Source: SIG440 sp045532055
GTDB taxonomy: Bacteria > Bacillota > Clostridia > Monoglobales > Monoglobaceae
Assembly (NCBI GenBank): GCA_045532055.1
Contig: JAZSFF010000011.1
Coordinates: forward strand, 1 to 17,223
DNA length: 17,223 nucleotides
Direction of reading: 5' to 3'
The position numbers and the translations under genes are program-made. How positions within the stretch are numbered: position 1 is the stretch's first letter; each line of letters begins with the position of its first letter. Positions 1 to 6,220 of this stretch are shown here, piece after piece. The notes beneath the pieces were generated by a model. The model saw only the letters and a list, made by a program, of their open reading frames with translations. It made no database searches and was not told where the DNA came from.

Positions 1-1144
1 TTCTCAGCTTGATCTGCCCTTGTGTATCAACGGCAAGGTTCAACTCTCCACAGGAACTGAGGTACGAATTCACCAGATTCACCTTGAAGAAGATGCGGGC
101 AAGATGGTCCATGACGATTATCATGGTCAAAGCTGGGCGGACTACAACCGTTGCAGCGTACCCCTGATTGAAATTGTTTCAGAGCCTGATATTACTTCAC
201 CTGAGGAGGCTGCTGAATTCGTTTCAAAAATCGCACTCTATCTCAAGTATCTCAATGTCTGTGATGCAAAAATGCAGGAGGGTTCAATCCGTGCAGACGT
301 AAATGTTTCGCTGAAACCTGCGGGTTCAAGTGTTCTTGGCGACAGGGCAGAAATCAAGAACCTCAACTCTCTCCGCTCAATCCAGAGGGCAATCGAATGC
401 GAAATCGAAAGACAGACCAAAATCCTGGACGATGGGGGAAAAGTCGTTCAGGAAACAAGACGTTTTGATGATGCAACAGGCACCACTTCTTCGCTTCGCA
501 GCAAAGAGAATGCCAACGACTATCGTTACTTCCCTGAACCTGACATTCTTGCAATTACTTTCTCTGATTCGGACATCGAGAAAGCAAAGAGCGAAATCCC
601 TCTGCTCCCCCATGAAAGAGTGGAGAAATATATAAATGAATATAAGCTCACCGACGAGGACGCAAGGGTTATTACATTGGAAAAATATATTTCCGACTTC
701 TATGATGAAACAGTAGCAATCTATCCTGAATATAAGAGCGTTGCAAACCTCTTCCTCACAGAAATAATGAGACGTGTCAAAGATACCGACACCGAGGAAA
801 TCCCCATAACAGCCGCAAACTTTGCAAAGGTATGCGAAATGGCTGACAAAAACACGGTTAACCGCAACGATGCAAAGACCATCATACGCATCATGTTTGA
901 AGAGGGCGGTGAACCCATGGAAATCGCCAAATCAAACAACTTTATCGTTGAGGAAGACCTTTCCGCAATCTCCGACTTTATTGACAATCTCTTTAAAGAA
1001 CGTCAGGATTTGGTTGAGGACTACAAAAACGGAAAAACAAACGTATTTGGATTCTTTATGGGTCAGGCAAACCGCGGCCTGCAAGGCAAGGCAACACCAA
1101 AGTCCATCAAGGAATGTCTTGAACAAAAACTTAAAAATCTGTAA
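1..1144 (+). CDS. gatB: Aspartyl/glutamyl-tRNA(Asn/Gln) amidotransferase subunit B, 5' end missing
   Basis: GatB is the tRNA-binding subunit of the GatCAB complex. The complex converts misacylated Asp-tRNA(Asn) or Glu-tRNA(Gln) to the amidated form in the cytoplasm. The reading frame is open from the first bases of the window: codons from position 2 read SQLDLPLCING, a conserved GatB stretch, so the gene starts outside the window and the TTG at 20 is not its start. Visible family motifs include HLEEDAGK, the DYNRCSVPLIEIVSEPD segment and KMQEGSIRADVNVSL. Further on are EIKNLNS and the RYFPEPD motif, all in the catalytic cradle domain. The helical and YqeY-like tail follows, ending with GQANRGLQGKATPK. 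About 380 codons remain of a protein usually near 475. It would normally follow gatC and gatA, which would lie to the left. Stop TAA is followed within about 10 bases by a terminator. Identification is secure. Confidence 0.97.
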   Translation, partial: SQLDLPLCINGKVQLSTGTEVRIHQIHLEEDAGKMVHDDYHGQSWADYNRCSVPLIEIVSEPDITSPEEAAEFVSKIALYLKYLNVCDAKMQEGSIRADVNVSLKPAGSSVLGDRAEIKNLNSLRSIQRAIECEIERQTKILDDGGKVVQETRRFDDATGTTSSLRSKENANDYRYFPEPDILAITFSDSDIEKAKSEIPLLPHERVEKYINEYKLTDEDARVITLEKYISDFYDETVAIYPEYKSVANLFLTEIMRRVKDTDTEEIPITAANFAKVCEMADKNTVNRNDAKTIIRIMFEEGGEPMEIAKSNNFIVEEDLSAISDFIDNLFKERQDLVEDYKNGKTNVFGFFMGQANRGLQGKATPKSIKECLEQKLKNL

Positions 1145-1153
1145 TAAAGATAA

Positions 1154-1180
1154 AACGGGCGAAAAATTTCGCCCGTTTTT
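1154..1180. terminator. Bidirectional intrinsic terminator between gatB and the SLH gene
   Basis: An 11-bp perfect stem, AACGGGCGAAA (1154-1164) with TTTCGCCCGTT (1167-1177), is GC-rich at its base side. It is followed on the plus strand by a run of T and on the minus strand by TTTTATCTTTATT. It sits just after the gatB stop and about 20 bases past the stop of the convergent SLH gene, so it can end transcription from both sides. Confidence 0.9.
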
Positions 1181-1200
1181 AATATTCTTCTTTTATTGTA

Positions 1201-1857
1201 TTATTTTGAAAAATGCCATATCCTAAGGGTTAAATGCTCTATTCCGTTTTCACCATCCAAAATTGTATAAGACACATCCTCACTAGGTGACCATGATGAC
1301 ATTACCATTAAAGGAATATCTAACGCAATAGCAAACATTTCAGCAACATCTCCTCTGATTGCAGGAACATCCACCCCAAGCATTAATTCTCCCGTAAGCC
1401 CAATTTTCTGTGCTGTACGGGTATATCCCATAGGATATCCACCCGTTTGGTCTGCCATCGCACTATAACCCAAAGCACCAATCAACAATTTAATAATTTC
1501 CTCATTTGTTATTGTTGCTTCTGGGTTAAAATTACCCTTTCCATCGCCCTCAGCAATACCTAATTCTTTTATACAATTTATATAGTTTTTTGCCCAATGT
1601 GTATCGGGAACATCCACAAATGCACTGCTCTCAACATTTTCTGCAAAGCTGTCGACAGTTATCCCTTGAATAACACATATCATTTTTGCAGCCTCAGCTC
1701 GTGTTATTGTATCTTCAAGTCTCATTTCACCATTTTCATCGCCCACCATTATTTTAAAGTCTCTTAAATCCTTCAACTGGTTGTCACTTGGTGATGCAAA
1801 AGCAACAGTAGATAATAACATAATAAGTATAAGTATACAAGAAATAATTTTTTTCAT
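1201..1857 (-). CDS. Small secreted S-layer homology (SLH) domain protein
   Basis: The 218-residue product starts with a typical signal peptide: MKK, a hydrophobic stretch and an A-F-A-S cleavage region near residue 22. SLH-type repeats follow. One near residues 28-68 contains TRAEAAKMI; one near 80-130 contains FVDVPDTHWAKNYI and a GDGKGNFNPEATIT loop; a weaker one ends with the RGDVAEMFAIALD motif near 175. SLH domains bind pyruvylated secondary cell-wall polymers, so the protein is probably held at the cell surface. No enzyme domain is attached: only about 30 residues follow the last repeat, so it may be an anchor or lattice protein, or a shortened relative of longer SLH proteins. A ribosome site (AAAGGA, 7-8 bases upstream) supports the ATG at 1857. 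It lies 15 bases after the BlaR1-like gene and is probably co-transcribed with it. Confidence 0.85.
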   Translation of the reverse strand: MKKIISCILILIMLLSTVAFASPSDNQLKDLRDFKIMVGDENGEMRLEDTITRAEAAKMICVIQGITVDSFAENVESSAFVDVPDTHWAKNYINCIKELGIAEGDGKGNFNPEATITNEEIIKLLIGALGYSAMADQTGGYPMGYTRTAQKIGLTGELMLGVDVPAIRGDVAEMFAIALDIPLMVMSSWSPSEDVSYTILDGENGIEHLTLRIWHFSK

Positions 1858-1872
1858 ATTCTTTTCCTTTCA

Positions 1873-3306
1873 TCAATATATAGTATATTCACTTTCTATT
1901 TTCCAATTATTACGCATTGTGCCCTTGAGTACAATATCATAGATTTTCTCTTCATCAAGTCCGTCTATTACATATGATGCATTATGTGGTATGGGAATAC
2001 TAAAGCTATGAACCTCTTTTCCGCTTTTTCCATCATTGACAAACACATCAACTACCTCCTGAGTATTTGAGCGTATATCCAATCTAACACATCCGTCTTC
2101 ATCCGGCTTTATGCCATGAATAATCCGCGTATCTCCACCATCGGAATTGAACTCACCCACAACAACAGGTCTTTTAACTACCTCTGTTTTTGGTTCTTTA
2201 GTTAATTCCGTATCTAATATTTTAGTTGTGGGTTTGTTGTTTTGTGCAGCTTTTTCCTCAATTTCTGGTACAATAGAAAGATCAGTTTGCTCTTCTTTCC
2301 CAGTCAAATCCGCCTTGGGAGCAACAAGAACATATTTGACAGGTTGCCTATCCTGTGCACTGCCCCTTATTATTCCGCAGGTATAAACCGAACAAAAGGT
2401 AATCATCATTGACATAGCTATACCAACAGCATGAACAGCAGGTCTGATTTTATCACTTTTTCTTATTGCCAAAAGCCGTCTTTTCAAGCATCTTCCGTCA
2501 GAAGACAACCCCGCCGAAAGAGACCTTTTAAAATTAATTTCATTTTGGGAAATTTCCAGAATGGTCTGCATATACTCGTTTTTTTGTTCTTCAGGCATAT
2601 TCCTTGCAGCAAAAGCATCACATGAGATTTCGCAGGAATAATTTATCTGTTTTATAAGATAATATACCAACGGATTAAACCAGTGAATACATTTTATCAA
2701 CGCTGCAAACCACTTTATGCTGATATCATTACGGCGTATATGAACAACCTCGTGGGCTGTTATGTATTGCATTTTATCAGTGCCATATACCTCTTGGGGA
2801 ATATAAAGCACAGTCTTTAACCCACCAAAGAGAATTGGTGTTGCCACATTATCACTACGGCGAATTTCTGCCCTATCAAGATATCCGCAGCAAACGGAAT
2901 TTTTTTTCAAAGCCGTTTTTAACGCAATATTTGATACCACGGTTTTAATCAACAAAATCGCTGCAACCACAATCCACGCCACTGCAATAATCCAAAAGTT
3001 ATTAAACCCCTCCGTATGCACAGCTTGTGACATATATACTCCGCTGTAATCCTCAAATACAGAAATTTCACCCGCAGATTTTGCCGACACAGTGTTAATA
3101 GTTTCCGAAACCACTTGTGGCAATCTGAATTCCGTTTTGATTCTTAAAGGAAAAATCAGTACAATCAAAACCGAAAGCCATATATAAAATTGCCATCTTA
3201 CCCCGAAAACTCTTTCGGTCAACGGTTTTAGAATAAGTAAAAGAAAAAAAAGTGCACTGCCTACACCTGACATTATCAGAACAGATACAAAAACTTCAGT
3301 AAGCAT
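1873..3306 (-). CDS. BlaR1/MecR1-like M56 family membrane metalloprotease (antirepressor/sensor)
   Basis: In known systems, BlaR1 proteins sense a signal outside the cell and activate a cytoplasmic zinc protease domain that relieves BlaI repression. Here membrane segments lie near residues 5-27, 38-55, 102-125 and 290-312. The zinc motif HEVVH is at 185-189, with a likely third ligand E226 in CEISCDA, and the NPLVYY segment typical of M56 follows at 211-216. The outer C-terminal part (about 165 residues) is a low-complexity linker rich in K, T, E and P, then a small probable beta domain. It has no penicillin-binding SxxK/SxN/KTG layout, so the signal is unlikely to be a beta-lactam bound in the BlaR1 manner. 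The start at 3306 was chosen because AAAGGAGG sits 7-8 bases upstream; the longer open frame to 3387 overlaps the preceding gene. The gene follows the BlaI-like gene by 49 bases. Confidence 0.88.
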   Translation of the reverse strand: MLTEVFVSVLIMSGVGSALFFLLLILKPLTERVFGVRWQFYIWLSVLIVLIFPLRIKTEFRLPQVVSETINTVSAKSAGEISVFEDYSGVYMSQAVHTEGFNNFWIIAVAWIVVAAILLIKTVVSNIALKTALKKNSVCCGYLDRAEIRRSDNVATPILFGGLKTVLYIPQEVYGTDKMQYITAHEVVHIRRNDISIKWFAALIKCIHWFNPLVYYLIKQINYSCEISCDAFAARNMPEEQKNEYMQTILEISQNEINFKRSLSAGLSSDGRCLKRRLLAIRKSDKIRPAVHAVGIAMSMMITFCSVYTCGIIRGSAQDRQPVKYVLVAPKADLTGKEEQTDLSIVPEIEEKAAQNNKPTTKILDTELTKEPKTEVVKRPVVVGEFNSDGGDTRIIHGIKPDEDGCVRLDIRSNTQEVVDVFVNDGKSGKEVHSFSIPIPHNASYVIDGLDEEKIYDIVLKGTMRNNWKIESEYTIY

Positions 3307-3355
3307 AACTTTTCCTCCTTTCGTTAAGTAATGTAAAAACAGATACCCACATTCA

Positions 3356-3721
3356 CTATAGCTTAAACAGTTTACGCAACTCATCAATATCCTCTTTGGT
3401 TACATCACCATTACCGACAAGCGATGCAGCAAGTTCACGGGCGGAACCACCATACAGCCGTGAAATCAGTTTTGAGGTCTGTTGTTTTTTATATTCTTCA
3501 CGCATAAGAACCGGTGAATAAAAAATTACCCTATTCACCTTTTGAGATGCTATAACGCCTTTTTCGGCTAATCGAAGAAGCATTGTACCAACAGTGTTAT
3601 ACTTCCATTTTCCATCCGCAATACCATCACAGACCGCTTGAATGTTAAGAGGCTTGTCCGACCGCCACAGCACCTCCATAATTTCAAGTTCAGCCGTACT
3701 GATATCCCTTGTATCCCTCAC
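3356..3721 (-). CDS. BlaI/MecI/CopY-family transcriptional repressor
   Basis: This is a winged-helix repressor of about 121 residues, the usual size for the family. The N-terminal half has the family hallmarks: ISTAELEIMEVLW, the recognition-helix region KWKYNTVGTMLLRLAEKGVI and the wing VNRVIFYSPV. The C-terminal helices (EEYKKQQTSKLISRLYGGS and onward) are the dimerisation part. It is expected to bind TACA-n2-TGTA palindromes as a dimer and to be inactivated through the M56 protease encoded next. The GTG at 3721 (protein VRDTRDIS) is preferred because GGAGG lies 8 bases upstream; the longer frame to 3739 would run through the ribosome site. Two palindromes overlap its promoter, so it is very probably autoregulated together with the downstream genes. 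Confidence 0.9.
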   Translation of the reverse strand: MRDTRDISTAELEIMEVLWRSDKPLNIQAVCDGIADGKWKYNTVGTMLLRLAEKGVIASQKVNRVIFYSPVLMREEYKKQQTSKLISRLYGGSARELAASLVGNGDVTKEDIDELRKLFKL

Positions 3722-3750
3722 CAATATCACCTCCATCACATTTTAAAAAC

Positions 3751-3795
3751 TCTCCTACAATTGTAAGTCTAACTACATCTTACACTTGTAGGAGA
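3751..3795 (-). promoter_or_regulatory. Twin BlaI-type operator palindromes
   Basis: Two decamers fit TACA-n2-TGTA: TACAATTGTA at 3756-3765 and TACACTTGTA at 3781-3790, centres 25 bases apart. They also form a larger inverted repeat, with arms 3751-3767 (TCTCCTACAATTGTAAG) and 3779-3795 that match at 16 of 17 positions. The right-hand site lies in the spacer and -10 of the promoter and the left-hand site lies around and just after the transcription start, which is where a repressor blocks initiation. The site sequence fits known BlaI/MecI operators. Confidence 0.85.
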
Positions 3796-3805
3796 CATTT
3801 GTCAA
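3777..3805 (-). promoter_or_regulatory. Sigma-A promoter of the BlaI-BlaR1-SLH module
   Basis: On the minus strand, TTGACA (3805-3800) is followed after exactly 17 bases by TAAGAT (3782-3777). The -35 is perfect and the -10 matches 4 of 6. Transcription would start near 3770, about 50 bases before the repressor's GTG, within the pair of palindromes. Confidence 0.8.
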
Positions 3806-3835
3806 TAGATATTTATAATTTTCTTATAAAAATTT

Positions 3836-3863
3836 AAACGGAACGGGTCGAACCGTTCCGTTT
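3836..3863 (-). terminator. Intrinsic terminator after ligA
   Basis: The perfect 11-bp stem AAACGGAACGG (3836-3846) with CCGTTCCGTTT (3853-3863) has a 6-base loop. On the minus strand it is followed by AAATTTTTAT. It begins a few bases after the ligA stop at 3867 and separates ligA from the repressor promoter. Confidence 0.88.
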
Positions 3864-3866
3864 ATT

Positions 3867-5849
3867 TTATATCATATTCAAAAGTTCCTCTTCTGTTATA
3901 ACCGCAACTCCAAGGGCTTGGGCTTTGTCCAGTTTGCTGCCCGCTTCCTCTCCCGCTACAACGAAATCGGTTTTTTTAGAGACCGAGCCGGAAACCTTTC
4001 CGCCGTTATCTTCAATCAGTTTTTGTGTCTCAGAACGCTTGAGCGTAGGCAGCGTTCCTGTAAGAACAAAGGTTTTACCCTCCAAAGTGCCTCCTTTGGC
4101 TGTTTCCTCTGCAATCATATTAACTCCGGCATTTTTCATCCGCTCAATAAGTTCCTTTGTTTCAGGCTCGCTGAAATAATGAACAAGGCTTTCTGCCATT
4201 TTGTCACCTACGTCAGAAATTTGCGAAACCTCTTCAACTGTGGCTGCCATGATACTGTCCATATCACCAAAATGTGCAGCTATGTTTTTTGCCGCCTTGC
4301 TGCCTATAAGTCTGATACCCAGACCGCAAATCAATTTATCAAGAGGTCTATCCTTTGCCTTTGCAATGGCATCAATAAGATTCTGTGCCGATTTATCTGC
4401 AAAACGCTCCAACCCCACAACATCCATAAATTCAAGATAAAAGAGGTCGGCTGTGTTCTCTATAAGACCAGCATCCACCAGTTGCTCCACAACCGCATCG
4501 CCAAGACCCTCTATGTCCATAGCCCCACGTGATGCAAAGTGTATTATACTGCGTATTCTCTGTGCAGGGCAGTTTGTACTGACGCAACGAAGTGCCGCCT
4601 CCCCCTCCTCACGGAACAGTTTCTCACCACAGGCCGGGCAATGAGTTGGCATTTTAAATTCACGTTCTTTGCCGGTACGCTTTTCTTTCAGCACTTCCGC
4701 CACCTCAGGGATGATATCCCCTGCTTTTTGAATCAAAACACGGTCACCAATCATCAGTCCTTTTTCACGGATAAAATCCTCGTTGTGAAGGGTTGCACGG
4801 CTTACTGTAGAGCCTGCAACCTTTACCGGTGTCAATACCGCATTGGGGGTAATTGCCCCGGTTCTTCCCACCTGAACGATAATATCCTCAACCGTGGTTT
4901 CCTGCTGTTCTGCCGGGAACTTATATGCTATCGCCCACTTTGGCACTTTGGTTGTTGTCCCCAAAAGTTCTCTTTGTTCAAGGCTGTCCACCTTTACAAC
5001 TGCACCATCTATGTCAAATGGAATATCCCCACGGGATTTGCCTATGTTTTGGATTTCTTCATATGCTTTTTCAATATTCTCAAAAACCAATCGTCTTGGA
5101 CTTACCTTAAACCCTAAAGTTTTCAGCCACTCAAGCCCCTCAGCATGAGTCTTTAAATCAGTATTTGAGGTCTGCTGAATATTAAAAATAAAGATATCAA
5201 GATTACGTTTTGCGGTAATTTTGCTGTCAAGCTGTCTAAGTGACCCTGCGGCTGCGTTTCTGGGGTTTGCAAACAAAGGTTCACCGGCTTCTTCCTTTTC
5301 TTTGTTTACCTTTTCAAAACTTGCTCTTGGCATATAGACTTCGCCTCTTACCTCAAGCTTTTCAACTTTTTCGGGCAAATTAAGGGGTATGGATTTTATG
5401 GTTTTAAGATTTTCAGTAATATCCTCACCAACAAGACCATCGCCACGGGTAGAACCTTTGACAAATCTTCCGTTTTCATATTCCAATGAAACCGAAAGAC
5501 CATCTATTTTCATTTCCACTACATATTCGTACCTTTGTCCATCCAGACCCCGAGACACTCTTTTGTCAAAGTCAAAGAGTTCTTCTTTTGAAAAAACATC
5601 CCCCAGACTCTGCATTGGTACTGTATGCTGTACCTGTTCAAATTCCTTAAGCGGTACACCGCCTACACGTTTGGTAGGAGAATTTTCATCGGCAAACTGA
5701 GGGTTTTCTTCTTCCAGCTTTATGAGCTTGTGAAGGAGCATATCGTATTCATAATCCGTAATAGTTGGATTATCCAAAACATAATAGTTGTAATTATGTT
5801 CTTCCAATGTTTTTCTCAAATCAACAATTTGCTTTTCTATATCAATCAT
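3867..5849 (-). CDS. ligA: NAD+-dependent DNA ligase LigA
   Basis: LigA seals nicks in DNA during replication and repair, using NAD+ to form an enzyme-AMP intermediate. All expected parts are present in 660 residues. Domain Ia carries HNYNYYVLDNPTITDYEYD (18-36). The nucleotidyltransferase domain has the active-site lysine K114 in EMKIDG, and the conserved KFPAEQ is near 310. An OB fold contains VQVGRTGAITPNAVL. A four-cysteine zinc finger follows (C404, C407, C422, C427). Helix-hairpin-helix repeats include GLGIRLIGSKAAKNIA, and a BRCT domain runs from about 586 to the end. The ATG at 5849 (MIDIEK) is preferred to a GTG two codons upstream because AAAGGG lies 9 bases before the ATG but only 3 before the GTG. 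The usual partner pcrA is not adjacent; a cysteine-rich small gene precedes it by 32 bases and probably shares its transcript. Confidence 0.97.
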   Translation of the reverse strand: MIDIEKQIVDLRKTLEEHNYNYYVLDNPTITDYEYDMLLHKLIKLEEENPQFADENSPTKRVGGVPLKEFEQVQHTVPMQSLGDVFSKEELFDFDKRVSRGLDGQRYEYVVEMKIDGLSVSLEYENGRFVKGSTRGDGLVGEDITENLKTIKSIPLNLPEKVEKLEVRGEVYMPRASFEKVNKEKEEAGEPLFANPRNAAAGSLRQLDSKITAKRNLDIFIFNIQQTSNTDLKTHAEGLEWLKTLGFKVSPRRLVFENIEKAYEEIQNIGKSRGDIPFDIDGAVVKVDSLEQRELLGTTTKVPKWAIAYKFPAEQQETTVEDIIVQVGRTGAITPNAVLTPVKVAGSTVSRATLHNEDFIREKGLMIGDRVLIQKAGDIIPEVAEVLKEKRTGKEREFKMPTHCPACGEKLFREEGEAALRCVSTNCPAQRIRSIIHFASRGAMDIEGLGDAVVEQLVDAGLIENTADLFYLEFMDVVGLERFADKSAQNLIDAIAKAKDRPLDKLICGLGIRLIGSKAAKNIAAHFGDMDSIMAATVEEVSQISDVGDKMAESLVHYFSEPETKELIERMKNAGVNMIAEETAKGGTLEGKTFVLTGTLPTLKRSETQKLIEDNGGKVSGSVSKKTDFVVAGEEAGSKLDKAQALGVAVITEEELLNMI

Positions 5850-5881
5850 AACCACAAACCCTTTCTGTGATTTTTGTTAGT

Positions 5882-6112
5882 TTACCGATTTTTAAGGCGC
5901 TTCATTACATAATCATATCCTGTTTCCATATGTGGCAGGATACAATTGCTACAGTCTTTTATTGCCTGTCCATCTTTACCCAAAACCATATCATAGTTTC
6001 CATCACATTCCATATTATACAAAGGGCAAAAACAAAAAAGGCAGTTCATATTACCCACCTTATGGCATGGATAAAACTCACAATCCCGATTTTCAAAGTA
6101 TTTGTAGCTCAT
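5882..6112 (-). CDS. Cysteine-rich small protein, probable metal binder
   Basis: This 76-residue protein resembles the 'cysteine-rich small domain' family, which is widespread in anaerobes and archaea and has no settled function. It contains eight cysteines, in the segments CEFYPCHK, NCLFCFCPLY, MECDG and DCSNC. A conserved HMETGYDYVMKRL helix ends the protein. The Cys/His pattern suggests a bound zinc or iron centre. The ATG at 6112 (MSYKYFENRDC) is preferred: GGAG sits about 8 bases upstream, whereas the longer frame from 6145 would begin at or beside the predicted transcription start. The gene is first in a probable two-gene operon with ligA. A role in DNA metabolism is possible from context only. 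Confidence 0.8.
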   Translation of the reverse strand: MSYKYFENRDCEFYPCHKVGNMNCLFCFCPLYNMECDGNYDMVLGKDGQAIKDCSNCILPHMETGYDYVMKRLKNR

Positions 6113-6151
6113 GATAATTTCTCCGTTTTTCCCTTGTTTATTCATAATTTT

Positions 6152-6180
6152 ATTTTATCATAATTTAACAACCGTGTCAA
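6152..6180 (-). promoter_or_regulatory. Near-consensus sigma-A promoter for the cysteine-rich gene and ligA
   Basis: On the minus strand, TTGACA (6180-6175) and TAAAAT (6157-6152) are separated by exactly 17 bases. It follows immediately after the terminator of the upstream gene and places the start of transcription near 6146, giving a leader of about 35 bases before the ATG at 6112. Confidence 0.85.
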
Positions 6181-6188
6181 CAAACCAA

Positions 6189-6215
6189 AAGAGCACGCAA
6201 TCCATGCGTGCTCTT
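6189..6215 (-). terminator. Intrinsic terminator after the PP2C-like gene
   Basis: The perfect 11-bp stem AAGAGCACGCA (6189-6199) with TGCGTGCTCTT (6205-6215) has a 5-base loop. On the minus strand it is followed by TTTTGGTTTG. It begins 6 bases after the stop codon of the PP2C-like gene. Confidence 0.87.
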
Positions 6216-6220
6216 GAAGA

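Noticed and set aside
1201..1857. SLH gene as a truncated pseudogene
   Set aside because: It has an intact signal peptide, ribosome site, repeat structure, stop and a terminator close behind. Short SLH-only proteins exist, so truncation cannot be claimed from this window.
3307..3387. Longer N-terminus of the BlaR1-like protein beginning at 3387
   Set aside because: It would overlap the repressor gene and run through the strong AAAGGAGG ribosome site placed just before the ATG at 3306.
3918..5117. Long plus-strand open frames of 204 and 192 codons opposite ligA
   Set aside because: They are antisense to a fully conserved LigA with all motifs, lack recognisable domains, and have no convincing ribosome sites. 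They are shadows of the coding strand.
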